Source: Frankiales bacterium
Lineage (GTDB): Bacteria > Actinomycetota > Actinomycetes > Mycobacteriales > Jatrophihabitantaceae
Direction of reading: 5' to 3'
Assembly: GCA_025966315.1 (NCBI GenBank)
Contig: JAOPUZ010000021.1
Span: forward strand, 92,966 to 156,965
Length of the DNA: 64,000 nt
Within the stretch, counting starts at the first letter, position 1; every line of letters starts with the position of its first letter. The notes under the pieces were generated by a model, which saw only the letters and a list, made by a program, of their open reading frames with translations, did no database searches and was not told where the DNA came from. This document shows positions 47,103 to 57,570 of this stretch, piece after piece. The position numbers were made by a program, and so were the translations under genes.

Positions 47103-48485
47103 TCAGGTACCCCGCAGCTCGGCGGCCCGGTCGGTCACGACCGGCTGATCAACCGGCATCCGGTCGCGCGAGATGACCACCACGGTGCGGTCGTCGCCCC
47201 GATCAGCCGGTACCTGATCGATCAGATACGCGGCGAGGCCGACGCTGCCGACGCTGCCGATCTTGCTGACCTTGCCGGCGCTGCCGACGCTGCCGACGCT
47301 GCCGACGCTGCCGACACTGTCGATCTTGCCGACCTTGCTCACATTGTCGATCTTGCTCACATTGTCGATCTTGCCGACACTATCGATCTTGCCGATCTTG
47401 CCGATCTTGCCGACGTGATCGGCCGTTGCCGATGCATCGCTCTCAGCACCGTCGGCGAGAAATCGCTCAACCGCATCGGTCAACCGCTTGATCCCAGCGT
47501 CGATATCGCGAGTCCGATCCTCGACCACGCCGTCGGTGTACAGGTACAGCGACTCGCCAGGCAGCAGTTCGGCGAAGTCGGCGTCGCAGGTCAGCGTCGG
47601 CAACACCCCGAGCACCGTGCCGGTAGCGGCCGAGGTGCGCCAGGGTGGCTGCTGCCCTGGGCGGTAATGCAGCGCCGGCGGATGCCCGGCTACCCGTACC
47701 TCGTACCGGCCGGTGGTCAGATCCAGGCGCACGTAGATCGCCGAGGCGAAACCGAGAGACCATTGCTGGCGCGACAGGTAATCGTTGGCCGCGACCAGGA
47801 ACTCGTCCGGCGGCACCGATCCGAGCAGGCCACCCACGGCCCCGGACAACAACAGCGCCCGCGGGCCGGCCGCGATGCCGCTGCCCGATACGTCGATCAC
47901 GGCCAAGTGCAGTACCCGGGTGGACGGGTCACACACCAGGCGAGTCGAGACGAAGTCGCCGGAGATAGCCGCGCCGTCGGCCGGCCGTTGTTGGATGTCG
48001 ACGTTCCAGCCGTCCGGCACTTCGGGCAGTTGCGCCTGCACCAGTAGCCGGTCACGGATCAGCCCGATCACCGTCTCGGCGCTGACCTGACGCAGACCGA
48101 GCCGATCCCGTCGGTGGGTCTGCACCAGGGCAACACCCAGCACCACGCAAATCATCACGAAGCCGGTCACGGACAGCTGACTGGAGTTGAACCCGTGCAC
48201 CTTGAATACCGAGGCGAAGCAGCCGGCCACCACTGCGCCGAGCCCAAGCATCCCGCGCAGGCTGAGGATCAAGGACGCCAGCACGATCACCATGACCGTG
48301 ACCCCAGCGGTCTTGATCTGGTTGTTGTTGTCCGCGATCGACCATGCCGTACCCGCGATCATGACCATGCAGGCCAGCAGCAGAACCGCTCGCTGCGTCG
48401 GACGTTCACGACGCGGCCACCGTCGACGCACCGACCGGCGCAGTGCCGTCAGTGCGGTTTGCGCTGGAAACTTGGACGGTTCCAT
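47103..48485 (-). CDS. Membrane-anchored SpoIIE-type PP2C phosphatase
   Basis: The 460-residue protein begins with a basic cytoplasmic segment, then four hydrophobic helices (about residues 32-125). A cytoplasmic PP2C/SpoIIE phosphatase domain follows (about 160 to 445): [25 protein letters not shown] (Asp and Gly of the metal site), [11 protein letters not shown] and [10 protein letters not shown] at the end. Such phosphatases act on anti-anti-sigma factors. Between the TDGVVEDR strand and the last strand lies a 59-residue insert of repeated [11 protein letters not shown] and GSV units (residues 358-416). A promoter sits just upstream. No sigma-factor genes are adjacent. Confidence 0.9.
   Translation of the reverse strand: MEPSKFPAQTALTALRRSVRRRWPRRERPTQRAVLLLACMVMIAGTAWSIADNNNQIKTAGVTVMVIVLASLILSLRGMLGLGAVVAGCFASVFKVHGFNSSQLSVTGFVMICVVLGVALVQTHRRDRLGLRQVSAETVIGLIRDRLLVQAQLPEVPDGWNVDIQQRPADGAAISGDFVSTRLVCDPSTRVLHLAVIDVSGSGIAAGPRALLLSGAVGGLLGSVPPDEFLVAANDYLSRQQWSLGFASAIYVRLDLTTGRYEVRVAGHPPALHYRPGQQPPWRTSAATGTVLGVLPTLTCDADFAELLPGESLYLYTDGVVEDRTRDIDAGIKRLTDAVERFLADGAESDASATADHVGKIGKIGKIDSVGKIDNVSKIDNVSKVGKIDSVGSVGSVGSVGSAGKVSKIGSVGSVGLAAYLIDQVPADRGDDRTVVVISRDRMPVDQPVVTDRAAELRGT
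47238..47414 (-). repeat. In-frame tandem repeat in the phosphatase gene
   Basis: Nine-, 12- and 15-bp units encode [10 protein letters not shown] and GSV repeats (59 codons). Identical neighbouring units suggest growth by slippage or unequal crossing-over. The reading frame is kept throughout. Confidence 0.9.
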
Positions 48486-48494
48486 AGAAAGTCA

Positions 48495-48522
48495 ACGGTA
48501 CGTGAACCACACGCGCTTTGAA
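48495..48522 (-). promoter_or_regulatory. Promoter of the phosphatase gene
   Basis: On the minus strand -35 TTCAAA (48517-48522), a 16-bp spacer and -10 TACCGT (48495-48500), with 9 bp to the ATG. It lies in the 54-bp gap shared with the divergent small gene. Confidence 0.5.
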
Positions 48523-48539
48523 TACGGCACGATGTCACG

Positions 48540-48932
48540 ATGCGGGCAGAGAATTCCAGCGATGCGACGCCGCCCCGGGGCCGGCGCCGGCAACGGGCGC
48601 GCAGCGGGACGACGGCTGCGCGACGGGCCGGGCAACGCCCGCCAGCACCTACCGCACCGGTCGCGTCGGTCGAATCCGCCGCGAGCACGCCGGAAGGCGC
48701 GCCCCGTTCGACACCGGCCGGACGGTCTGGTGGTGGTGACGACCGGCAACGCGACTGGCGGGACCTGACCGGCAACCAACCATCACAGGTCGGTGTCGGG
48801 GGCGCCTTGCGGGCCCGGGACGTGGCCCGGCCGACCGAGGCGGATCTGCGCCGCGCCGAGAGTTCGGTGGTGCTGGTGCGCCGCCAGTGGCGCCCCCCGG
48901 ATCAGGCGGGCAGCACACCGGTTTCTTCGTAG
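48540..48932 (+). CDS. Conserved actinobacterial hypothetical protein
   Basis: A 130-residue protein. The first 80 residues are Arg/Pro/Ser/Ala-rich and probably disordered. The C-terminal 45 residues (LRARDVARPTEADLRRAESS, then VVLVRRQWRPPD) resemble a conserved motif I associate with small actinobacterial proteins of unknown function. The gene runs divergently from the phosphatase and converges with rpiB, overlapping its end by 31 bp. No membrane segment or catalytic motif is seen. High-GC shadow frames are common here, so a comparison is needed to be certain that it is real. Confidence 0.55.
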   Translation: MRAENSSDATPPRGRRRQRARSGTTAARRAGQRPPAPTAPVASVESAASTPEGAPRSTPAGRSGGGDDRQRDWRDLTGNQPSQVGVGGALRARDVARPTEADLRRAESSVVLVRRQWRPPDQAGSTPVSS

Positions 48933-49363
48933 CGGGTGAGCATCCCGATCCGGCGGATATGGCGCGGATCTTGGGAGAACGGCGTATCCACGAACATGTC
49001 GACGACTGCCAGCGCCTCGGCCTGACTGACCATCCGCGCGCCCAGACCGAGCACGTTGGCGTCGTTGTGCTGGCGGCCGAGCTGGGCGGTCTGCCGGTCG
49101 TAGCCGAGCGCGGCGCGCACGCCGCGCACCTTGTTGGCCGCGATCTGCTCGCCGTTGCCGGACCCGCCGATCACCACGCCGAGGCTGCCCGGGTCCGAGA
49201 CGACCCGCTCTGCGGTGGCGATGCACGTGATCGGGTAATCGTCCTGCGGGTCGTACTCGTACGGCCCGCAGTCGACGGTGTCGTGACCGGCCGAGCGCAG
49301 GTGCGCGATCAGGACGTTCTTGAGTTCGAAGCCGGCATGGTCGCTGCCCAGGTAAACACGCAT
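48902..49363 (-). CDS. rpiB: Ribose-5-phosphate isomerase B
   Basis: RpiB interconverts ribose 5-phosphate and ribulose 5-phosphate in the pentose phosphate pathway. The 153-residue protein begins MRVYLGSDHAGFELK and has GGSGNGEQIAANKV with a glutamate, E72, at the catalytic-base position. The cysteine used by E. coli RpiB is replaced, as in the M. tuberculosis enzyme. DANVLGLGARM is also present. Its start overlaps the DUF952 gene by 55 bp in another frame. Confidence 0.97.
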   Translation of the reverse strand: MRVYLGSDHAGFELKNVLIAHLRSAGHDTVDCGPYEYDPQDDYPITCIATAERVVSDPGSLGVVIGGSGNGEQIAANKVRGVRAALGYDRQTAQLGRQHNDANVLGLGARMVSQAEALAVVDMFVDTPFSQDPRHIRRIGMLTRYEETGVLPA

Positions 49364-49692
49364 GGCGCTGATCCTGCCATCTTCGTGAGCCGGTGAACGG
49401 CGACTTCCGCCGAGGTCGCGATCGGTCCATAGGCGTGCGGGAACGACTCCCCGCGTTGCAACAAATCCTCCACGAGCACCGGGGCGCCAAGGTCGGCGGC
49501 GGCGAGTTCGACGACGATCAGCTCACCCGGGCCGGCGTAATCCAGGTAGTGACGATTGGCGCTGGCCAGCACCTGGCCGCGGTAGGACAGATGGATGAAA
49601 CCCTCCACCGCCAGCGAGTCCGGCCGGTACCAACCAGTCGCCCGGGCCGCACGCCAGAGCTGCTCGTCCACGATGTGGAAGAGGTTCGTCAC
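49309..49692 (-). CDS. DUF952 family protein
   Basis: A 127-residue protein with the DUF952 pattern: LFHIVDEQLWRAARATGWYR, then EGFIHLSYRGQVLASANR and GESFPHAYGPI. The family is small and widespread, with no known function. It starts with GTG 9 bp after the DsbA-like gene. Its last 18 codons overlap rpiB in another frame, so the final residues are not typical of the family and may have grown by loss of an earlier stop. Confidence 0.87.
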   Translation of the reverse strand: MTNLFHIVDEQLWRAARATGWYRPDSLAVEGFIHLSYRGQVLASANRHYLDYAGPGELIVVELAAADLGAPVLVEDLLQRGESFPHAYGPIATSAEVAVHRLTKMAGSAPCVFTWAATMPASNSRTS

Positions 49693-49701
49693 CTCGTCGG
49701 C

Positions 49702-50349
49702 TCAGTCGAAGCGCGGGGCTTCGGTGCGGGTCCGCTTGAGCTCGAAGAAGTACGGGTAGCTGGACAGCAGTCGGGTCCCGTCCCAGATCGTGAGGGCGTC
49801 CTCACCGCGCGGGATCCGGCTCAGCACCGGCCCGAAGAATGCGACCCCGTCAACGTGAATGACCGGCGTACCGACTTCGAAACCAACCGGATCCATGCCG
49901 GCGTGGTGAGACTTGACCAACGCGTCGTCGTAGTCGGTCGAGTCGGCGGCGTCGGCGAGCGACTCCGGCAGACCGGCCTCTTTCAGGGCCTCGATGATGG
50001 TGGCGCGATCCAGCTTGCCGCCCTGGTCGAAGCGCCTGGTACCGAACGCGGTGTACAGATCACGCAACACGGCCGTACCGGAATGCTGCTCGGCGGCGAT
50101 GGCCACCCGCACCGGGCCCCAGGCCTTCTTCATCAGTTCCTTGTATTCATCGGGCAGATCGCGATCCTTGTTGAGCTCCGACAGGGACATCACGTGGAAC
50201 TCGAGGTCGAGGTCGCGATGCTTCTCGACTTCCAGGATCCAGCGGGACGTCACCCACGCGAACGGGCACGCGGGGTCGAACCAGAAGTCGACCTTGGTCT
50301 TGGTCGAGCTGTCCACGGATGCGGTTGAGCTGGCTGTGGCTGCGGTCAT
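49702..50349 (-). CDS. DsbA-family mycothiol-dependent reductase (Rv2466c-like)
   Basis: A 215-residue thioredoxin-fold protein with an inserted helical domain. Rv2466c-family features are [27 protein letters not shown], the long helix region and [20 protein letters not shown]. The active site reads CPFA (C28 to A31): the first cysteine is kept, but the second Cys of a CxxC is alanine. A monothiol mechanism with mycothiol is therefore likely. The substrate is not known; Rv2466c itself can reduce nitro-compounds. There is no signal peptide, so it is cytoplasmic. It is the first gene of a DsbA-DUF952-rpiB unit and divergent from pepN. Confidence 0.92.
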   Translation of the reverse strand: MTAATASSTASVDSSTKTKVDFWFDPACPFAWVTSRWILEVEKHRDLDLEFHVMSLSELNKDRDLPDEYKELMKKAWGPVRVAIAAEQHSGTAVLRDLYTAFGTRRFDQGGKLDRATIIEALKEAGLPESLADAADSTDYDDALVKSHHAGMDPVGFEVGTPVIHVDGVAFFGPVLSRIPRGEDALTIWDGTRLLSSYPYFFELKRTRTEAPRFD

Positions 50350-50403
50350 ATCTGCACCTTAATCGCGAGGGACGAGACCTTTCATCCGGCGGGTCGGCCG
50401 AAC

Positions 50404-50421
50404 GTGAAACAATGCTTTCAC
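50404..50421. promoter_or_regulatory. Inverted repeat between DsbA-like gene and pepN
   Basis: GTGAAA-CAATGC-TTTCAC, perfect 6-base arms around a 6-base centre, in the 177-bp divergent gap. It could be an operator shared by both genes. Confidence 0.35.
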
Positions 50422-50526
50422 TGGATATGGAAGACCGTTGGCGCCGGGGTGAACAAGCCGTGAACAAGTTTTGCTTGCGCGTCGCCGCCGTATTTGTGGC
50501 AACTGATCCCAAGGGAGCTTCATTCC

Positions 50527-53132
<2,606 letters not shown>

Positions 53133-53133
<1 letters not shown>

Positions 53134-53171
53134 CCGGAAAGTCCTACCGGAAAGTCCTACCCGAAAGTCCT
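53133..53171. repeat. Three 13-bp direct repeats after pepN
   Basis: ACCGGAAAGTCCT occurs twice and ACCCGAAAGTCCT once, head to tail. The first begins at the last base of the pepN stop. The third forms the left arm of the following hairpin. Confidence 0.9.
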
Positions 53172-53213
53172 ACTCTCACGTCCTCATGGGGTCGTGAGGG
53201 TAGGACTTTCGGG
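53160..53213. terminator. 21-bp bidirectional hairpin terminator
   Basis: Arms 53160-53180 and 53193-53213 pair over 21 positions, with one T-G wobble; the outer 14 (CCCGAAAGTCCTAC) are perfect. The loop has 12 bases. It lies between the convergent pepN and methyltransferase genes and should stop transcription from both sides, although it has no T tract. Confidence 0.8.
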
Positions 53214-53240
53214 TGCGGGTGCGGGTGCGGGTGCGGGTGC
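53211..53240. repeat. Five GGGTGC hexamer repeats
   Basis: Five perfect GGGTGC copies follow the hairpin, then GGGGTTA, which contains the stop of the methyltransferase gene. G-tracts at 6-bp spacing could form a quadruplex. Confidence 0.9.
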
Positions 53241-53244
53241 GGGG

Positions 53245-54510
53245 TTAGGACAGCCAGGTTGGGCGCAACGGGAAAGCGGCATCGCCGGTCGCGCTCGGCT
53301 TGACCGCCAGCACCTGGTGTAACTGGATCCCGTTCGTCTCGAATCCGAGCCGCGAGCCGGCCATGTACAGGCCCCACACGCGGGCGATCGGCTCGCCGAC
53401 CTCGGCCACACAGGCATCCCAGTTGCGCTCGAGGTTCTCGCACCAGAACTTCAAGGTCAACGCGTAGTGCTCGCGCAGGTTCTCCGAGTGGCGGACTTCC
53501 AGGCCGGCGTCCTGGGCCTCGGTGATGATCCGGCCCGATCCGGTGAGTTCGCCGTCCGGGAACACATACCGGTCGATGAAGTGGCCGGCGACCGCGCTCT
53601 GGGTATTGTCCGGGCGCGTGATGCAGTGGTTCAGCAGCCGGCCGCCATCACGCAACTTGTCCCGGATGAAGCCGAAGTAGCTGGGGTAGTTCTGCACCCC
53701 GACGTGCTCCAGCAGGCCGATCGATGAGATCGCGTCATAGCCCGAACCGGGCGCGTCCCGGTAGTCGCTGTGGCGCACCTCGGCCTGACCGGTGAGACCT
53801 TCGCGTTCGATGGCCGCGGTCGCCCACTTGGCCTGCTCGGCGGACAGCGTCACGCCGAGGGCCGTCACGCCGTAATGCTTGGCCGCATGCCGGACCATGC
53901 CACCCCAGCCGCAGCCGATGTCCAACAACCGCATTCCGGGCGCCAGCCCGAGCTTGCGTGCGACCAGGTCGAATTTCTCTTCTTGGGCTTCTTCCAGGGA
54001 CGCATCAGGCTTGGGGAACACAGCGCAGGTGTATGCCATCGACGGGCCGAGGACCATCTCGTAGAACGCGTTCGAGACGTCGTAGTGTTTGCCGATCGCG
54101 TGGGCGTCCCGGGTCCGCGAGTGACGCAGGCCCTCCATGGTTCGACGCCAGCGTGGCAGCGCCTCCTGGGCCGGCGGCTCTGGCGGCAACAGGTTGCGCC
54201 AGCCCAGTTCCTTGATGAACATCGCGGCCTCGCCCGGTGCCGGCCGCCGGAAGCGCCAGTCCCCCAATAACCGCAGGGCCTCGTACGGGTTGGCCGGATG
54301 CGCACCGTGCAGATCCAGCTCGCCCGAGACGTAGGCCCGCGCCAGCCCCAGATCGCCCGGCGCGGTGGCCACGTAACGCAGCCCACGCTCGGATTTCAGT
54401 TCGAGCGTGATCGGAGCGTCGATGGGTCCGAAGCTGCTGCCGTCATAGGCAGTCAGGCGAACGGGCGGCGCGTCTACCGTCAACTTCGATACCAATTCCG
54501 CAATCTTCAT
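53245..54510 (-). CDS. CFA-synthase-like SAM methyltransferase (probable TmsB)
   Basis: The ATG at 54510 gives 421 residues; the frame runs much further up inside the oxidoreductase gene but is not coding there. The N-terminal 130 residues precede a cyclopropane-fatty-acid-synthase domain: HYDVSNAFYEMVLGPSMAYT, the SAM-binding LLDIGCGWGG near 196 and EHVGVQNYPSYF. These enzymes use SAM on the double bond of membrane phospholipid acyl chains. The gene overlaps a FAD oxidoreductase by 4 bp (ATGA). That pairing is known for 10-methylstearate synthesis, where TmsB methylates oleate and TmsA reduces the methylene. I infer the same here. A plain cyclopropane synthase is the alternative. Confidence 0.9.
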   Translation of the reverse strand: MKIAELVSKLTVDAPPVRLTAYDGSSFGPIDAPITLELKSERGLRYVATAPGDLGLARAYVSGELDLHGAHPANPYEALRLLGDWRFRRPAPGEAAMFIKELGWRNLLPPEPPAQEALPRWRRTMEGLRHSRTRDAHAIGKHYDVSNAFYEMVLGPSMAYTCAVFPKPDASLEEAQEEKFDLVARKLGLAPGMRLLDIGCGWGGMVRHAAKHYGVTALGVTLSAEQAKWATAAIEREGLTGQAEVRHSDYRDAPGSGYDAISSIGLLEHVGVQNYPSYFGFIRDKLRDGGRLLNHCITRPDNTQSAVAGHFIDRYVFPDGELTGSGRIITEAQDAGLEVRHSENLREHYALTLKFWCENLERNWDACVAEVGEPIARVWGLYMAGSRLGFETNGIQLHQVLAVKPSATGDAAFPLRPTWLS

Positions 54511-55988
54511 CTGCGCCCAACCGCCTTCTCGTAGAGACCGGTCAACCTGTTGTCTGGGTCGTAACGCCGTTTGAGCTCGTGATATGTCGCCCCGCCGTAC
54601 ATTGCCTCGAACGTATCCCGCTCGTAGTAGGCGTCGGAGTACAGCGACTTGTGGCCATCCCGCTGCGCCACCGCCGCCTCGACCAACCGGTTCACGTCGC
54701 CGTCGCTGTGCCCTTCGGCGATGATCACGGTCCCCCAGAAGCCGACGTTGACGTAAAGCCGGCCTGGCTCCAACGGGTAGAGGGGCCACGGCTGCGCGCT
54801 GCCGGCGCTAGCGCCGTGGCCATCGCCAGTGCCGTCGCCATCGCCATCGCCAGTGCTTTGGTCGTCGCTTACCGCGCGCAGCGCCAGGGGGCACAGCCAG
54901 ACCGGCGACATGCCGACGTGGACGTCGAACCAGCGGAGGAAATCGGCCGTGGACTCGAGCGGAATTTCAACGTCCTGGACGACGCGCTCCCGAGCCCCGA
55001 TCCGTTTGAGGCGATCAAGCCTGGCCCCGACGCCATACCGCTGCTCCAGGCGGATCAGCCGATAGTAGAAGTCACTTCGCCGGTAACGAGCGGGCCAAAG
55101 CCGGCGAACGACCGGATTCTGGGCCCCGAAGGCGCCCGAGCACCAGAACCAATCGGTGTCCCAGCGCCAGAGATAGTCGGCGATCGTGAGCAGGTCACGC
55201 TCACGGGTTTGCAGCGACCGGTAGTAGATCTGCTGGCCGGTGTAGTCACTCGGGCCATGGGCGCCGACCTCGGCCGGCCAATCCACCCAGCGGCCCAACG
55301 ACAGGTAAGCCTCGTCCGGTCCGAACACGACGCCGTCGAGGAACTCGACCCGGTCACCGTCCCAGGCCTGCTCGGCGCTGATCCGTTCGATCGCGGCGCA
55401 CAGCTCGTCCAGATCGGTGAAACGGACGTGGCGCAACGCGACATAGGGATGCACGGGCTGCAGCTCGATCTTGAGCCGAACGGCGTATCCGAGGCTGCCG
55501 TATGAGTTCGGAAAGCCGGCGAACAGGTCGGTGTTCTGATCCCGACTGGCCGTGACGATCTCGCCGGCCCCGGTCAGGATGTCGAGTTCGAGCACCGATT
55601 CGTGCGGCAGCCCGTTACGGAAGGAGGACGATTCGATCCCGAGGCCGGTGACCGCCCCGCCTAACGTGATGCTGCGTAGCTGTGGCACGACCAGCGGCAT
55701 CAGCCCGTACGGCAACGTGGCCTCGACCAGGTGCTCGTAGGTGCACATGCCTTGGACATCGGCCGTACGCGCGGCCGGGTCGACCGAGATCACGCCGTTC
55801 AGCGCCGTCACATCCAACCCGACGGCCGGCTCACCGATACGTGGCCGGAACAGGTTGGACGTCCGTTTGGCCAGCCGAACCGGGCTGCCGACCGGGATCA
55901 GCGCGTAGGACGACCGCAACGCCGCGACCGCCTGGGCGTGCTCAGCCCAGCCATCGTGCTGCTGAGGAGCTGTTGCGGTCATCGACAT
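54507..55988 (-). CDS. FAD-binding oxidoreductase (probable TmsA)
   Basis: A 493-residue protein from the ATG at 55988; starts at 55982 and 56072 are also in frame. The FAD_binding_4 domain (about residues 30-190) has the FAD-binding segments LPYGLMPLVVPQLRSITLGG and SLGYAVRLKIEL. The C-terminus keeps LYSDAYYERDTFEAMYGG and KRRYDPDNRL of the DHCR24-like branch. Homologs such as Rv3719 or the TmsA proteins reduce a methylene-branched acyl chain to 10-methyl. Gly/Asp repeats near residue 400 (TGDGDGDGTGDGHG) form a low-complexity loop. It is translationally coupled to the methyltransferase. No other lipid genes are nearby. Confidence 0.88.
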   Translation of the reverse strand: MSMTATAPQQHDGWAEHAQAVAALRSSYALIPVGSPVRLAKRTSNLFRPRIGEPAVGLDVTALNGVISVDPAARTADVQGMCTYEHLVEATLPYGLMPLVVPQLRSITLGGAVTGLGIESSSFRNGLPHESVLELDILTGAGEIVTASRDQNTDLFAGFPNSYGSLGYAVRLKIELQPVHPYVALRHVRFTDLDELCAAIERISAEQAWDGDRVEFLDGVVFGPDEAYLSLGRWVDWPAEVGAHGPSDYTGQQIYYRSLQTRERDLLTIADYLWRWDTDWFWCSGAFGAQNPVVRRLWPARYRRSDFYYRLIRLEQRYGVGARLDRLKRIGARERVVQDVEIPLESTADFLRWFDVHVGMSPVWLCPLALRAVSDDQSTGDGDGDGTGDGHGASAGSAQPWPLYPLEPGRLYVNVGFWGTVIIAEGHSDGDVNRLVEAAVAQRDGHKSLYSDAYYERDTFEAMYGGATYHELKRRYDPDNRLTGLYEKAVGRR

Positions 55989-56101
55989 ATCCACCCCGAC
56001 TTGTGACTCGGCTGACTCTGCGATTGTGTGCGGCACATCTTCGAACGATTGCCGGGTTACGAACCCGGACAATTGTGCCTTACGCCTCGGAGCCTTCCAG
56101 G

Positions 56102-56539
56102 TCAGGCCGTACCACTGCCGGCCGCGTCGGCGAGCTGCCGTAAGCCGTTCACGATCCCGCCGGTGAGATCGCCGGACGCAAACGAGGCGCGCATGGCTAG
56201 CGCGGCCAGGCCCGCGATGCGATTCGGGATCCGGCTGGCCGACGCCCCGCCGGTGACGATCTCCAGACGACGCTGCCCGGGCGAGACCGCGACCAGTAAC
56301 GGGGCCTCGTGGGCCTGAGCCAGCTTGGCGAACATCTCTTCGGCCGTCGTACGGGTATTGCCCGGCAGTTCGCCGACATAAAGCGAAAAGATCAGCCCGG
56401 TCTCGCGCGAGGCCAGGGTCAGCGCCTCGTCGATACGCGTCAGTTGCTGGGGCTTGAACGGGCGGTCGGGCGTCATCTGAGGCACCCGCTGGACGGTGAA
56501 CTCGCGATCGTCCGGCCTTACGACGATGTCACCACTCAC
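56102..56539 (-). CDS. DUF5130 family protein (TPM-like)
   Basis: The GTG at 56539 has GGAGG 8 bp upstream and gives 145 residues. The domain (about residues 20-140) shows LTRIDEALTLASRETGLIFS, LYVGELPG and VSPGQRRLEIVTGG, similar to the TPM domain of phosphatase-like or photosystem-II-repair proteins. It belongs to DUF5130, an actinobacterial family of unknown function. There is no membrane segment in the protein itself. The start overlaps the end of the small membrane protein gene by 11 bp, so the two are coupled and may form a complex. Confidence 0.85.
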   Translation of the reverse strand: MSGDIVVRPDDREFTVQRVPQMTPDRPFKPQQLTRIDEALTLASRETGLIFSLYVGELPGNTRTTAEEMFAKLAQAHEAPLLVAVSPGQRRLEIVTGGASASRIPNRIAGLAALAMRASFASGDLTGGIVNGLRQLADAAGSGTA

Positions 56540-56813
56540 CGCTGGCACCTCCGCTCGCCTCGACCGGGCTGGCTACCGTCCCATGGATGGCCAGTCGGGC
56601 GCTGGCTTCGTGGGCGCCGGCCACCTGCAGGCTGGACACGGGTTGGGTGTGTTCGGGATGCGGCAGGTACCAAACTGGTTTGTACTGCCAGGGCGAACCT
56701 GGACGGTACCGCGGCGCCCGTACCGCGCTGGGCGCCAGAATGACGATGGCAAAGAGTAGGAAAGCCCCCAGCGGGATCCCTACGAAAACCAGCACCGTTT
56801 GAACGATGCTCAT
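56529..56813 (-). CDS. Small single-span membrane protein
   Basis: 94 residues from the ATG at 56813, which has GGAGGG 5 bp upstream. Residues 3-28 form one hydrophobic helix (VLVFVGIPLGAFLLFAIVIL). The rest is cytoplasmic: RAPRYRPGSPWQYKPVWYLP is the conserved part of a small actinobacterial family found beside DUF5130. The tail is Ala/Ser-rich. The function is unknown. The frame reads open upstream across the HNH gene, but this is only a shadow. Confidence 0.82.
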   Translation of the reverse strand: MSIVQTVLVFVGIPLGAFLLFAIVILAPSAVRAPRYRPGSPWQYKPVWYLPHPEHTQPVSSLQVAGAHEASARLAIHGTVASPVEASGGASGEW

Positions 56814-56934
56814 CAGCGCCCTCCGAATGCTCAACAGCTGTCCACCGGCACCGCGTGCCCGCCTATTGTGCGGGTGTTGGTACGCCGACACGGTATCCAA
56901 CACCCCGATGTGACCTGTGCGGTGGGTGCCGTTG

Positions 56935-57504
56935 TCAGGACGCCGACTCGAGGGCAGTGTCCAGGCCGCCGAAGCCGTGTGCGCCATGGGCGCCGGATCC
57001 GTGCGACGCAGCCTCGAAACCCAGGTAGCGGTCCCAGGCCGGGTCGCGTTTGGCCCAACCGAGCACGACAGCGACGGTGGCCGAGGGCTGCACCGCCGGC
57101 CGGGGCAGCGTCCACCCGATTTCGCCGAGCAGCCGGTCCCCTTTGCGGTGATTGCAGCGGGCGCAGGCCGCCACCACGTTGGTCCATTCGTTGCGACCGC
57201 CCCGCGAACGGGGCACGACATGATCGACGGTGTCGGCGCGGACGGCGCAGTACACGCAGCGATGAGCGTCCCGGGCAAGCACGGCCCGCCGGGTCAACGG
57301 AATTTGACGACGGTACGGAACGCGAACGTAACGGGCCAAGCGGACAACCTGGGGGATCGGAATCGCGGTGGAGGCCGAGTGCAACATGCCTTCGCCGGCT
57401 TCGACGACGACAGCCTTCTCGGTGAGAACCAGCACGACGGCACGGCGGATCGGCACGACGCACAAGGGTTCGTACGACGCGTTGAGCACAAGCGTCCCGG
57501 CCAC
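56935..57504 (-). CDS. HNH endonuclease
   Basis: 189 residues from the GTG at 57504, preceded by AAGGTGAGG. The HNH core is RCVYCAVRADTVDHVVPRSR with C83, C86, D94 and H95, then the zinc pair C115 and C118 in ACARCNHRKGD. It resembles the mycobacterial Rv2469c class of conserved chromosomal HNH proteins, which occur near pepN and glbO and are not known restriction enzymes. The N-terminal 70 residues (LVLNASYEPLCVVPIRRAVV) are strongly conserved in that class. The gene is divergent from mscS. Its biological role is unknown. Confidence 0.92.
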   Translation of the reverse strand: MAGTLVLNASYEPLCVVPIRRAVVLVLTEKAVVVEAGEGMLHSASTAIPIPQVVRLARYVRVPYRRQIPLTRRAVLARDAHRCVYCAVRADTVDHVVPRSRGGRNEWTNVVAACARCNHRKGDRLLGEIGWTLPRPAVQPSATVAVVLGWAKRDPAWDRYLGFEAASHGSGAHGAHGFGGLDTALESAS

Positions 57505-57570
57505 CGCCTCACCTTCCTGCTGGCAACAGTCAACCGGACGGACGGCATTCGCGCACGCCTTAATCAATGT

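Noticed and set aside
56917..57570. Upstream extension of the mscS frame by 218 codons
   Set aside because: It is antisense to the HNH gene. The mscS family begins near the first membrane helix at 57571-57592.
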